Origin: Urechis unicinctus
Taxonomy: Eukaryota; Annelida; Polychaeta; Xenopneusta; Urechidae
NCBI GenBank assembly: GCA_034190875.2
Contig: CM067349.1
Location: 26,538,266-26,602,265, forward strand
Length of the DNA: 64,000 nt
Reading direction: 5' to 3'
Under the pieces are notes generated by a model. That model did no database searches. It was given only the letters and a program-made list of their open reading frames with translations, and was not told the DNA's origin. Made by a program: the position numbers and the translations under genes. Each line of letters starts with the position of its first letter. Within the stretch, counting starts at the first letter, position 1. Of the stretch, positions 24,201 through 37,882 are shown piece by piece.

Positions 24201-27200
24201 TTATAATGATGTTTTTAATGTACCATGATAGCTAGAGAAGTACAAGTACAAGTCATAAAGTGTAACTGCAATGTGATTATCGCGGTAAATCCATCGACCC
24301 CAGGGTCAATTTACATGTGTGCAAGGTCGACCTGTAAACGCAAGGGCGACTTGTAAACAGTGAAACATATTACACATTACGTATAAGATGTTGAATGTGA
24401 TCAACTGTACATCGAATGTGTTTGAAGCAGATCATATGTTTGGTAAGGACCTGTAACAAATTTGCAATGTTTAAATTCTCGTTTGTAGGGTACCAGCAAA
24501 CATCAGTCACATTTGTACCGAATTATACGATAAGAAAATAGCCTTCATTTTATCAGTAATGCAGACTGCAACATCGCATTTTGTAACTGGCAACTTTATT
24601 CTTTCACTAGACACCATGAACATACAATAAAGTCCAGTGACTAACTGTAATTACACCAATGTCACATTTTGTTGCTTAGCCAGCTCTTAACTCGGACACG
24701 GTTTGCTGCAACACAGCCGTTTATTGCTGCTTATATGTGAAGCGAAGCAACAAGTCTGCTCGTTTTTGCCCCTTCCTTGGAACATAATCAATTTGGCATT
24801 TAATCTTGCTACTGAACTGAATATTATCTTTTCACGGCGATAAATTTCGTCTCGTTTTGCGCCAGTTAATCCACAATCACGTTGTAATTTCTATTGATAT
24901 GGCCTTTTTGTTTTCGTGCCTCTGCAACAGTTAAGCTTATTTCGACATGCGTACTGTGTTACGGCATAATTCACGAAACACCCGTTTTATTATCCTCCAT
25001 TCGATACTGCTACGTACTTCAGTTTGGGTTACGGGCAAGCAATCATTCGAGCTTCAACGATTGCACAATTTTGGCCCACAACTACCCCTAAATAAAACGT
25101 TCGTCTGCACCCCGCTACCTCACGTCCTTCAATTCTATCCACCGAAATCTGATTGGTCATGTATACAACATCCCGTCTTAGACGCTACTTGAGCGAAGCG
25201 AATATCCTTCAACAGCGCATATGATACTCAATAGGACCCTCTGTATTGAAATATAAATCTGTGGTTAATCTCGCGGATGCGTATTGATTATGTAACACCA
25301 CCATCCCCTTCCCAATCCAGTGTAGCAACTCAAATGTGATAGCACACGTTTTATAAACAATGATATGATGAAATCAATCGGCTTTTCTGACGCCTAAACG
25401 GCGCCACTAAGTAACACGGATATGAATTTATATCATGTAGAGAATGTAGGAGAATAGGGCAATAATGATGATAACAATATGTTGATGCTGCTTTCCATGT
25501 TTATATATGCTGTAAAGTCCCACATCGACAAATCAATTTGAGTACAATAAGAATGCGCATAAATACACTATTCATTTTACAGAGAGTATATTTTGTTACT
25601 TACTTATCATATGAATTGGAATACTTAGACGATTCTAGCCACTAGATAACACTACCACTTCAAAGCACGGAATTACAGTGAATTGCATAGTATAATTGTA
25701 TGTTCGTGTGCACGGTGCAACAGTTTGTTGCACTGAATTATACAAAGTAATCTAAACAAATGTACAATTTAAAAATTTCACATTGGCGTCAAGCAATGCA
25801 ACAAGGCTGCTGCATGTGGATTAAGGTACAGTCCTTAAAATCTTACTTTTGACGTCACAACAACTGCAAATGACCATTTTAATGATGGCACCAGAGGTAA
25901 TCCTCATGATGACACTCCACTACATTCAAGGCACCAAGTAACACATTAGTGTTGGTGCGCAGTTAAACCCTAACTTACCTTACCTTCCAGTACATTTACA
26001 ACATGTATCGTCTTTCCTGGCATTGATCTGTTTGCTCCATGCGAAGTGTTTCATATGTAAGTCGTGGCTTTGCATACCGTATGCATTGGCTTCTATTTGT
26101 CTCTGCATTATTTTTCTCTCGACCTGCAGAACAATAGTTAAGCTACTTTCTCAGCCCGAGTGCAAGTATCTATCAAATACAATTATGCATGAAACAGAGG
26201 CTGAATCCAGAGCAATGAGCTACGTCCCTTAATCTTAAATGTCAATTGGGCAATCAATGTTTGGTCACATTCCAAGCACAACGTAGAAATAAATATCCTT
26301 GGACCATATTTACGTATCACAATGCGCCTTTGTCCACTTTTGGCCGATTTGCAGGAGAATTCTACCGATGTTTTGTTGCTTTGCCAGTCAGAGCTCAACG
26401 AGATAAGCAGCTAAAAAAGGCGCCAACCAAGCCATTCTGTCTCGACCTATACCATGAATAACTGACACATAGCTCGAGATTATTTGCTGCTATGTAACCT
26501 GCTGGTCTACAAGACGCTTCAATATCAAAACAACGAATACATCAGGAATAAGAACGGGGATACGTTGTGGTGTTGGAGCTTTCACATTTAATACCAGGAA
26601 AACATTCCGCGGAGGTCAGTAGCCGGAATGTCAATGGTTGGTGAGAAACCGCTGGTAACCCACTTAGCGCGCTCCAGCATTCCTTGTATTGTGTCGGGTG
26701 CCGTAGCCTTGATAGTGGTTTACAACTTCCGTTCAGCGTTTTCTATGTTTTGGGAATGAATGCAATCTTTGGCAGCTCTGCCGTGGCAATGACCGGTATA
26801 GGTATATCGAGATCATTTTCTCCTTAGAACCTTGGCGACCTGGTGAACCTTTCCCGTGCTCATCCACATGATTTTATGATCAAATCTACCTGTGCATAAG
26901 TAATCAGATTCTAATTAAGAAGGTATGCTCATTCAGCAATGGTTATGGTGCTACGTTAACACTTACAATATTATGATTCGGCCAGCACCCACTGACCCCG
27001 TTCTGATGCTTACCTCGAGCATACGGCAGCCAAGAGCAAGTGCATTCAGCGAGATGTCAGTCCGAATGAATGTACTATCACAAGGCTCACTATCAATTAT
27101 GGAACACGATGTATGTGATCGAAAGATATTATATGATCAAACGTGGAGATTGAAACCTGACAACAGATTGTTGTACATCGTTTCTTCAAATGTCATTGAG

Positions 27201-27350
27201 GCCCGCGCGATGGTGTGTATTACGGCTAGAAGGGGCTACATCCCTAAACACATAACATGAAGTCGTTCTAAACAAATGTAAAACAAATACTTAAGGCTGA
27301 TATGGGAATTTAAAAAGCTGACTACTCAATGTATTCCGGCTGTTAGACAT
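21300..27350. other. Unique non-coding stretch between blocks A and B
   Basis: No match to the duplicated blocks and no recognised gene. Minor features are a short TA run near 21,790, a TA run near 23,912, and two 19-bp units at 24,321-24,358 (gcaaggtcgacctgtaaac and gcaagggcgacttgtaaac). Open frames are 111 codons or less and resemble nothing known. Confidence 0.6.
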
Positions 27351-28139
27351 AAAGAATGTATTGCTGCTTCTCGTGCTGACCGTTGGTGTTGTGCAGTACA
27401 CGTAAATAGTCAAATGAATCAATCCACGGAGAACCAATACACATGGCGGAAATCACTTCCCAAGCATCCAGATTTGCATAAGAGCGACAGCTGACATTTC
27501 TGTTACATGGCAGCTCATCATCTATAGCAAAGCAATCATTGAGTGCATAAGTTTATGATTATTCAAGGCATAAAGAATATCTGTACCACAACTGCTAAAG
27601 GTGATAGAAGCAAACTCAATCCCAAGGCTTTATGTTAATATCTTCATCTACGATTTATACATGATCCTATAGTTTAACACTAATTCAATATGCTGATGCG
27701 TTTAAAACGCTGGAAATACCTAATGGAACATGCTACCTATTCTTTCTCCCCAGTAGTTTTTCACAAATTGACCAATGGGATGAGTGATTTGATTCGTCAT
27801 ATGACGTTGCTGTCCAAAAATTTGCAAAAATGTTGAGACATTTGTTTTCTTTATTTTGACAGGTGTTTGTCGTTATCGATCCTAGTTGACGTTAGCGTTG
27901 GTAGATCTATTTCATTGTTGTCCTAATTATAAGTACACGGTTTTGTAGAACTAAATAAAGCCAGATTTCAATGTTGGAATAAGCCTTCGAGACTTAGTGA
28001 CTTACACCTAGTGATGTTTACCAATCGAGTAAGCAAATATCAGGTTTCACATAAATGCAGTTGCCAAGTCGGTCCGATAGAACGTGTTATTTTCCAGACC
28101 CCTTTTCATCTGCTTAAAATCCATTTTTCAAAGTGTGCT

Positions 28140-28690
28140 GTCCGATTCTCTTTGTCCTCGAATTACTTCTGTAAAGCAACGAAATAGGAAGACTTAAGTC
28201 TTTCCAGCAGGATGACATAGCCTGATGTATCTGTTGGTCCCACAACACGCGAACCACATATGTTATGCAGTATAAAATGAAAGGGGTTGATAGTCCTGGT
28301 TTCAACGCGTGTCGACAGGTATTGTCAATAATGATCGATCTGTCTAGACAATCTGGCCGCAGTTGACGTATTCGTATTCGCTAACGCATTCATACAGGAT
28401 AAAATCTCTAGAAAGGTAGCCATTTTATTGATACCTGGGTTGATGATTGTTATAGTTGTTATCATAATGGATTGTGATGACGAGAAGCAGAAAAAAAAAG
28501 AAGAGGAAGTAGAAAAAGAAGAGCAGAAGAAGACGAAGAAATAGACGGCGAATAAGACGAAGGAAAAAAAGACGATAAAGACGAAGACGAAGAAGATGAA
28601 AAAGTAGAGAACGTATGTGGTAATGTTAACCAAGGTATTACGACTGAACGAAAGATGATCATCATTATTATGATCATTGAAGTAATGGTG
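28140..28690 (-). repeat. Older dispersed repeat with a (GAA)n arm, minus orientation, block B
   Basis: Block B equivalent of 3,780-4,250. The purine-rich tract is at about 28,490-28,610. Read on the minus strand it contains ccagattgtctagac (28,342-28,356), identical to 43,539-43,553, and both are placed the same way relative to their TTC/GAA tracts. That supports an old inverted-repeat relationship within the block. Confidence 0.5.
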
Positions 28691-29839
28691 ATCAATATCA
28701 AGTCATTATGCAGATATATGCACTGTGATCTATGGAAATATATTGATCAAACGCGTTGTCATTGAAGTACGATGTAGATTGCTGTGGGGAACATGTCATG
28801 CTTTTGCAATTTAGATGCTCATTATTAGCCTGCTAAATGAACGAGGCGCGTGAGTATTGTCTGAAAGACTCGTCGAGCTTAGTCTCAATAATGTACATAA
28901 AACTTTATTTGTGCGGCTTCATCGTAGAATAAAACATTTGTTAAAAGTAATGTGACCCTTTGTTGTAAATAACTTCTTTCCACTCAATGCCACTGTACGT
29001 TCATTTGGATTTAAAGCCGTTAAATCACTGCAATCGGTGTGTCGCGTTCTTATCATAGTAGTGTGCAAACGGTTTTAGCCAGCAACATAGCCACATCGTT
29101 TCTCATAGCTGGGGCTATGAAATATAAGCCGACCATTCATGTTACCTTGTGCAGGATGCGTCTTGGTATATTTCCGCAATACTATAAGGTGAGTGCAACC
29201 TATGCTTATTCATAAGATCTTATACGTGGTGCACGCAAAGTGGAAATCAGCGCCAGTTCAAAACTCATAAAACGACATTAAACGAGATAACCAGCTCGGC
29301 TTGGCGCCATTCAGGGAATCGGTCCATTCTTGTAAACCTATTAATCGCAACTACTCGCAAATAGGAATAGATGCTCCAATTGATCAGTTATAAATTATCA
29401 AATCCAGGTATTGTGACAGCATCCAACCGACATGGGGTTCGCCGGTGCATATTCCTTAGAAACGAAGCATTTACGGTGAATGCAAATACTTGTTTGTCGT
29501 CAATTTATATGGGTCGTTAGATCAGTGGTGTATTAAGGGAATGCTGTGTTCTCGCTCAAACCAGTAGTATGTGACTGTTAATTATCACAATGCCTGGTTA
29601 CACAGCTAAGCTAAGTAAGGTAAACTATTACATCGTTTTGCGACCTGGCACACATATCCTTGAATGTTTTGGCGCGCAAGAGTAACACGTTTTTGCTGTT
29701 ATACAAAAGAGCGATGTAACTGCAGATGGCCTTGTGATATTCACAATTCATCCTTCATGTGATTCCGTTGAGTCTACCACCTTATGTTACTTACAACATG
29801 GTGGCGGCTGATATGCACCATTTAGAAGACACTGGAATG

Positions 29840-30900
29840 TTTTATATTTTATCAGAAACCTCCTCTGTTTGCATTTGCATTCCTTTGAGCAAACGTTTCT
29901 CAAGCGTTGCCAAATCCACCCATTGTATCTACCTCAGTATGATGCGATTATTACCTTAAAATTTCTATCCAAAGCGTCCGCGGAATGCAACAATAGTTTT
30001 GCGAAATAATAAACGTATGTAGAAATTATATGGTTTTAGTTGCAAAGTCTAGAATTATTTATTATGGATGATACAATATCTTGACAGAGGCACACAAGGT
30101 TCGCGATGCGTAGACGGACGTTGCAACATAAATGCGATGTAAATCCAATATTCCGGTGGATATACATCTCAGACCCACTTGATAGCAAACTACATATGAG
30201 TACATTTTGCACGATAGTTCAATTCAGGCGATGTTTAGCTTCTCAATATATAACTTGCAAAACAGATAGCAAACTCCAAATAACGGCGACCTCTTACCAA
30301 TACAATTAGAACCTGCCTTCAGTCCTCTCCTCCAAAAAACGAATCGTTTCGCTGACATAGTCAAATACTTTCGTTCTTAATCATATGAATGATTCATAGT
30401 GCATATATCAAGGGTGCCGTGCGTACAATCTGTGATGTTAACCGAAGAACCCTTAGGCATAGCCCAAGCTTGACGGCGCATTTCCGTTGCAGACTCATTG
30501 TAAATGATAATTTAGTTTGGGCTGCATAACAAAATACTGTATAAATTAAAACATGCGCAGTGTATAGTCTATCGACTAGATGTGTTTGTTCCTTCCAAGT
30601 TTTATACATGACTGGCATTGAGAACTAACCTAATGCACAATGGCCCAGAGAAACTGACCGCAGACCCATCACGACCCAATCCACCCGTATAATCTGTGGC
30701 ATATCAGACACAGCAAGATCCTGTGAGATTCTTAACATACCCCTCAACTCAAAATATACTATACAGATTATGAAATTTATGATTTTCATAGTTGAATGCA
30801 TATGTCTTGCAAACTCTGCGTTTAAAAACAAAATACATGACACGTAATCCGACCGAGAACTAACGCTATAAAAGACAAGAATCAGAATCTAATTAAATTA
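29840..30900. other. Block B-specific stretch before the minisatellite
   Basis: No counterpart in block A, where 29,840 corresponds to about 5,370. No recognised gene; only short chance frames (up to 74 codons). Confidence 0.55.
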
Positions 30901-30903
30901 TCG

Positions 30904-31500
30904 TGACAATGTGGGGGCTGATATATCAAAAATCAAAGCATTCTGACAATGTAGGCGCAGATATATCAGAATGTAACATCCTGACAATGTGGGGGCTGAT
31001 TTATCCGAATCTAAACATTCTAACAATGTGTGGACTGATATATCAGAATCTAAACATTCTGACAATGTGTGGAGTGATATATCAGTATGTAAGCACTCTG
31101 ACAATGTGTGTACTAATGTATCAGATTCTAATCATCCAACCAATGTGGAGGCTGATATATCAGAATGTTACATCCTGACCATGTGGGGGTTTATATAGCA
31201 AGTCAAAGCATTCTGACAATTTAGGGGCTGATATATCAAAATGTAACATCCTGACAATGTGGGGGCAGACATATCATAATATCAACATTCTGACAATGTG
31301 GGGGCTGATTTATCAGAATCTAAGCATGCAGACAATGTGTGGACTGATATATCAGAATCCAAGCATTCTGACAGTGTGGGGGCTGGAATATCAGATTTTA
31401 ATCATCCAACCAATGTGGAGGCTGATATATTATAAGCATTCTGACAATTTGGGGGCTGATACATCAGATTCTATGCATTTTGCCAACGTTTGGCAGATAT
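30904..31500 (+). repeat. 39-bp minisatellite with 270-bp higher-order period
   Basis: About 15 units of roughly 39 bp (core ctgacaatgtgggggctgat followed by atatcagaat and variants); unit lengths of 38-40 bp can be counted. Variant units recur in order: tcaaagcattctgacaat at 30,933 and 31,203, gtaacatcctgacaatgt at 30,973 and 31,243, and atcatccaaccaatgtgg at 31,131 and 31,401, each exactly 270 bp apart. So seven-unit supermonomers lie at about 30,904-31,173 and 31,174-31,441, with a partial third. In several frames it reads as 13-residue repeats on either strand, but 38- and 40-bp units break the frame. Confidence 0.95.
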
Positions 31501-31520
31501 AAGTATTGAATTGGCATGTA

Positions 31521-31820
31521 GTTATTACCCGTTAGTTCTGTGTGTAGTTCGGCGCTGATGATAGTGAAATAACGTTTATTCCTGTTATAACGACCATATA
31601 AATACAGATACAACCACATCAATTTAGTATAGCTATTTCAAATTGCATTGTTTGACCATTTGATCGCCTTGTTATTACCCATTAGTTCTGTATGCCCTTC
31701 GGCGCTGCTGATGGTGAAACAGCGTTTGTTGTTGCTATAGCGACCACATTAATACTGATACATCCCCATCAATCTAGTATACTTATTTCAATTTGCATTT
31801 TGCCATCATGTGATCGGCTT
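31521..31820 (+). repeat. 150-bp tandem duplication
   Basis: Two units, 31,521-31,670 and 31,671-31,820, both starting gttattaccc and carrying ttcggcgctg. A few bases of a third start follow. Block A has a single partial unit at 5,736-5,830. Confidence 0.93.
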
Positions 31821-32315
31821 GTTAGCAGTGTGCCCTGGTGTAGGGCCAGGCGCAAACTATCAACGTTTTGCCGCATATAACCCCACGGTTGAATATATTA
31901 CACACAGACTGCGTCTAATATATTCGGCGTTAAGTCCCAGTGCAAAGGGCATCGCTGTGGCGCATATTCAAGCGACTATCAATCACAGATAGCGCGGTAA
32001 CTCTCTTGTGCTATTATATGCACTGTTCACTTTCCTGCATGTGCTGCGCATGAATTGAAAGAAGACTTTACAACATTATTCTATTTTGTACTTGCTAATG
32101 TTTTAAGTCGATGTCTAGAAAATCTATTTTGACTTGTGAATGACTTCATTTGAGGTGACTTGATTATAAAGTTCAGCTTCATTCAACCGTATGTTTATAT
32201 TACCCGCTAGCACTACCCGTTACTGCAAACAATACTCTGTGTAGCAAATCCATATCCAATATTTGCTATATTGCAGTGTCCTAGAATTGTTAGTAGGTAA
32301 ATAAACAGTTGTTTA

Positions 32316-33136
32316 TTTCGTTAGTGTGCTAATGCAAGTGTAACATCGAGTAATGCATCATGACAGTCTAGATAAAACGCGAGGGGATAGATTCGAGAGA
32401 ATTCGGTATGCACGAAATTTTGCACCTCTACCGAACTTGGATTCAATTACAAAATGGAAACACATAGATGAAACGAATAGCTGACATGCGTCATGTGTGA
32501 TCACCAGTATTCAGTGTTGTAGTGCGGTACTCCCGGAGTGAAATGGTCAGTATTGACATAACTCGTGGTATGAGGATGTCTGTATTAAATGCGGCTGGCT
32601 GTTCCCAGGTACGAAAGCAACATTCAATGAATCCCACCATGCTATGAGTTGTACACACCCTCTTCTTCTCCGAATCCCTGCTAATGATGCATTTCGTGCA
32701 GCTAAATGTAATACCAACGGCCATAAATTTCTAGTTTGGTATTATGATAGTTTGGACACGCATGCCTGGATCTATGTTGCATTGTGGTGCTGCTGTCGGA
32801 CGTTGGCAGGTTAAGATGCCGTTACACAATGTTCTTCCTAGCAACAGAGACCATATTTGCACTTTCCAACCGTAATCGTAGGTTATCATGCCCAAAGTTT
32901 ACTTGACACAAATATGTAGTTAAGAATAATATGCAGATATAATAACATTCTACCCTTGGCATACGTTTCATATATTTTGTTCTTATTGGTACTTTTGGGT
33001 GAATTATGTACCGAGCAATGCCATACATTAAAGCAGACTCATATGCAATTATGCTTGTTATTTGTCTAGAACGAAATTTGCCCATTAGTCTCAACAAAAA
33101 AGCTGTAAATGGATTATTTTAGACATATTGAAAAAG
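32316..33136. other. Roughly 820-bp segment present in B but not in the inverted copy
   Basis: In block C (minus strand) the sequence passes from aaataaacagttgt (63,720) straight into the CAG-type tract, whereas in B about 820 bp intervene. I see no terminal inverted repeats, obvious target-site duplication or coding region. It could be an insertion in B or a deletion in C. Confidence 0.65.
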
Positions 33137-33148
33137 TCAGCAATTCAA

Positions 33149-33290
33149 CCAACAACAGCTTCAGCATCAGCAGCTTCAGCATCAGCAGCTTCAGCATCAG
33201 CGGTAGCAGTAGCGGCAGCAGCAGCAGCTTCAGTGACAGCAGCAGCAGCGGCAGCATCTTCAGTGGCAGCAGCATTAGAAACAAACAATG
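33149..33290 (+). repeat. CAG/CTT-type trinucleotide-hexanucleotide tract
   Basis: Units such as cagcttcagcatcag and runs of AGC and GGC-AGC. The shorter counterpart on the minus strand is 63,672-63,716. The polyserine and polyleucine frames over it are artefacts. Copy-specific length differences of about 800 bp lie on opposite sides of this tract in B and C. Confidence 0.93.
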
Positions 33291-36045
33291 AACCACTCAA
33301 AATATGAGACAGTTAATCTCTGTGTTTTTACATCGTGGTGTTTATAAATTTTGAAGCACAGTGTAAGTATCGATCTAGATGAGTTATAAACACGGTTTAT
33401 AGGATGTTTGATGTGATTTGAAGTATACATATCTGCTAGAGTTAATGCGGGTCGAATATAAGAACGCATTGACAAATGTGGGGTTAAGTAGCCAAGACAT
33501 CGCTTCGATACGTATTATCAATGATGTTAGATCCCCGAAGAACGGGTTTCCAAAATGAAATTGGAGAAATGCCAGATGTTAAATTGTACTCGATGGATAG
33601 CACAAAACAAACATAATTATTTGACACAATGAGGAACCAATGTAAAATATACTTGATTGGTGAGACCTGACACGCGAGTTACGCATAAACCGACCTGCGT
33701 CCCAACGGATTATCCTTACATTTTATTGCAAGCAATGTCACGTAGTGCATGCTGTTTCTGTGGTTTTTGTGCCACGGCGCGGTATGTACTCACCATACAC
33801 ACGACCTTATGTAAATCAGGCTAGCTACGAAATCTATTCTATCAACTGCATTGGTGCCTCAATGGTCAGATTCATTCAAAAATTGGTGAGAACTGCAAAC
33901 AAATATGCACAATTAAGAACCATTGCCAACGTCAGCTGAATATGCGCACGCGCAAATACAGTAATTATTGAAGTTTGTGGGCCGCTTGCTCTATTACTTG
34001 TGCCGTGCAGACAAGCTGAACCATATAACTACTGTGTATTGCGTGGCAAATTGGTTGGAACAACAAAATGTCGATTTCGACCAGGTTGCTCAGAATAAAT
34101 AATTGATCCTGATACACGAGCATTTCAGTCAGCATATCATACCTCATATAATTTTATACCTAGTACTTGTCGTCCTCTACCCGGCATGTACACTTACGAT
34201 AGAAGCACGGTGTCATCAACGGAAACTTTATGAAGCAATTAGCCTACTCTTGGTCCTTACATTCTCTGAACAAAATGCCCCACGTGTTTATTCGATGATT
34301 AACATGAAATGCACCTCATTCTCACTCAATACAAACGCTATGAGGCAGATGATGCATTTCCATATATGAGAAACTCATATATATTTATAGCTATTCAAGT
34401 GAAATGTTGCCGGAACTGTAAACAAAACTGTAACTATGAACGTAAATTGTTCAACAAAACCTTTTAATGTGATACTGAATTTGAATGTTTTCAGATGTCG
34501 AAATAAAAAGATTTGTTCCTCTCTTTGTGTGAGGAGCACACAATCATCGATAAATGTTCATTATCTGTGTCTTATAAACAGCGTTTCAACCTCCAGTTTG
34601 AATAGTTACGCATGCTGCAATTGATACTTTCTGGCGTTATCACTGGTAGAATTGATATAGAATGTGCCACCCCCATGTATCTTTACGTAAATGTAAACAC
34701 GACTTCCCAATGTTTACGGACACCAATTTCAAAAGTGGATACGAATGAATTGACATTTAGCAGAACAGTAATAACTGCCATTACAGCTGGTACAGATGCT
34801 TTCCTGCCTGCACACTCCCTGTGGCTAACTGAGACCGGACGAAGATAATCCTGATTTACACCATGTCATTTCATTTATAATAGAGCGCCTTCGTCGATTA
34901 TAGCCTTACAGGTTTCAATATAAATGTTATCGAATCATTATCCTTGCTGACAGACTTCTATGAAATTACTGGAGCTTTCAGCATTACCGGATTATATCCT
35001 GACTAACATTTTGTTAGTTGTTTACTAGAAATCTATAGCGATATAAGGTATTGTGCTTTCATAACATGCACATAAAAACAGTTACTGAATGCGGTCTGAG
35101 GGAAATCTCATATACAGCTGCAATGCGAATTGGTTTACTAAAGCGAACAATCCTGCACAATTGTCCCCAAGTCAGGAATATCCTTCCATTCTTCTTTCAT
35201 AATTGTGCTCTACAGCTAGATTTTGATGTTTAATGCGTCTGTTAACAAGTGGCTATAAAGCCAGCCCCATAACTCAGTCCAAGTCCAATGGCTTGGATTT
35301 GTAGCGAAACCCAAACGAAAAGGTCCACAATGTATCATTTGCGTTTAAAGGGTACAGAGCAATAAAATACAGAATATTAATGTTTGTCTATTACACTAGG
35401 TGCGACAATGACATGGCGCGCAGCAGTGGGAGTCTATTTCAATCGCATTAAAACTGCAGTATTAGAAACACCATGAAAAAAGTTGTGATTGTGTATTTTT
35501 TTCCACTTTCTGCTGCGCTGCAGCATAATCATGACCTAAAGCTTTATGTCACTGGCCTGATCTTGCGTTCTTTTCAGCGCAAATGGCAATATTTGTTCGT
35601 TGATTATTTTCAGAAGCCACAATTGGCTTTCCCTGGGTCCTTTCAATATATGTCCGGGATCTGGGTTGTAGTTGAGATCAGCGTACTATAGTCCCTGTTA
35701 GTACAATTGTGATGATAAAAAATAAATAAACATGATATAAATCCCTATGTAAGGCAGGCACAGCAACGTCGTAGAACAATTCTGAACAAAGGTCGTTAAG
35801 TGCAGGGGATTGTGTTTCAAATCAACTGAAGTCGATCATAGTAACAGTCACAATTAAACAAAGTTGGGTTGATATTGGTTCCCTTTCTATTGCTGAATCA
35901 ACACAAATTCACTCAGACGTTTATAGAAAAAGTGACATTTGCAATAACTTACATCTGTACTGCTTCTCTTGTAACATCATTGCTTGTTTGTACGTATAGG
36001 TCATAAAGGCAGCAACCGTGTGATATGAACAGTAGTAGATTGTAA

Positions 36046-37320
36046 ATTGCCGGCCAACATGATTATTAGGGTTATGTGCGGACTTGCCTAGATACACACA
36101 TACTGGTTGAGGGATGTTCTTTTCTGGCATTATTAGAACATGACAATAAGTTGATTATGCTTGATGACGCTATAGCTAATTGAAAACATGCAATGCAGAC
36201 ATCAAATGGATGTATTGCTTATTGAATTAGTTTTTTTATAATTATACGTAAAGAACCCATATGTTTACTAGGTATAGTATTTAACATTCATTTGACAAAA
36301 GCAGAAACTTTTTGCATAAATAACAATCATCACATTTAATTATTTAGCTATGTGTGTTGTGGTGATAGGTTAATTTCGAAATATGAGATCTGAATGATGC
36401 AATGATATACCCTTGAGTCCAATGATACATCGTTTGCATGTCATCATTTATGTTTGCATATTTTCGTCATACAACGTGACGGTAAGGTACATATTCAATT
36501 AAATTCTAAAAACGACAGAAAGCATGATCGACTGAAATGTTTGTAATAGGGACTATATGCACATCTGGGAATTACGCATAATTTAAACCGATATCTTGGA
36601 CTGCATCATCGTAACATTTCGGTATATCATTATCTAACGAATTAGTCAGTCGCTATTACTGCAGTCATGATATGGTGAATGCTAGTTTTCAAGAAAACTT
36701 CGGATATGACCATTGTTATATATTGAAGTCTCTGCTCCGGTGCTTCCAACAATTGATGGTCTAACAAGAATACCTTAGCAAATGTGCAAGGCTTGCTGCA
36801 TTGTTTTAGGCAAAGCTTTGAATCTCTTATACGCAGAAAACTCATTACCCACTGGGGCTTACTGTGACATCAATGACAATGAAAATGATTAAGTACGAAG
36901 TAACCAAGTTTGTACAAGACAGATCAGCCGAATGTTGTGGAGCGATGGCCAAGCCCATTGTCCCTCTAATTTTTCACATCGTTTGAATATTGATTACATA
37001 TCACAAAGTTCCCAAAAGTTGATAATAAAGGTATTTATCTTTCATGTTGGTTCTTCCCCATGGGGCAAGCAACAAAACGCTATAGAGACAATAGGTAATT
37101 TTTGGTGTGGTGCATAAATAAATGTTCACTCGTTTGTATCGGTGCATTTTTTTTTCCAAGCAACCGTGATCGTGATCACGACGAAATTTGTATTGTAATA
37201 CTGTGTAGATATTGAGGTCAGTTTTTGCTAACCATTGGCAGGGTCTATGCAGGATAACCCTGCAAGATATGTCGATGAGAAACAGGCATCAAGTTGAATC
37301 AATATTGCAAAATGCATGTG
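36046..37320. other. Block B internal stretch without partner
   Basis: Homology with block C ends near 36,045 and nothing here matches A or C. No gene recognised. A short perfect palindrome-like run (tcgtgatcacga) occurs near 37,170. Confidence 0.55.
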
Positions 37321-37336
37321 GACATAAAGTTCTGTC

Positions 37337-37870
37337 ACTGACCAGATTGGCGGACTTCAGCTACTGAATTAGTATCTTTTAGTAAAACCCATGAATGCGC
37401 TCGGTTGACAGGAATAAAAAACAAACCATACGACTCCAACTTTGAGAAGGGCAACATCTTTGAAGAACTTTACGCTGGATTGATTTCATATGAACGCATA
37501 ATGCAGTGATTACATTGAGCAACCAGAATGTTGATATCTCCCAGATGTCTGTCCATGTTATTTGCGAATTTATTTGGCATTCGAGTAATGAATGTAGTTG
37601 ATCAACAATATATTTGATTTCTCCGCAAACATCATATCTTGCACAATGACATGTTAGTATGGAGATGATTTGCATCAAACTGTTTCATGTTTTTGCTCAT
37701 TCGAAACAATTCAAAAATACATATACCTGATAAATGGCTGATCACTGGCCAGATAGGCAGTCTACAGCCACTGAATAAGTATCTTCTTAGTGGAACTCAC
37801 AACCAAAGTCATTGAATAGATGTAAAAACAACCCATACGACCCACTGGATGAGAAGGGTTACATTTCTGA
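37337..37870 (+). repeat. Diverged direct repeat, spacing about 406 bp
   Basis: 37,337-37,460 and 37,743-37,860 share a series of segments in order (cactgaccagattgg against cactggccagatagg, then the ctactgaat and ccatacgac regions). Identity is moderate, so this is an older local duplication. Confidence 0.75.
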
Positions 37871-37882
37871 CTTAAACGTAAT

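Larger units (their letters stand above)
31990..36045 (+). repeat. Left arm of a roughly 4-kb inverted duplication (partner 59,789-64,000)
   Basis: The reverse complement of 59,789-64,000 aligns through this stretch, for example around 33,440 (a segment reading gcgggtcgaatata) with 62,690. The arms are separated by about 23.7 kb. Two large length differences break the alignment, both beside a CAG/CTG-type tract: about 820 bp present only here (32,316-33,136), and about 800 bp present only in the partner (62,850-63,660). A third divergent patch is 34,050-34,300 against 61,735-62,060. Confidence 0.85.

Noticed and set aside
30903-31178. 13-residue repeat protein encoded by the 39-bp minisatellite
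   Set aside because: Open on both strands and in more than one frame, and broken by units of 38 and 40 bp; this fits a non-coding array better.
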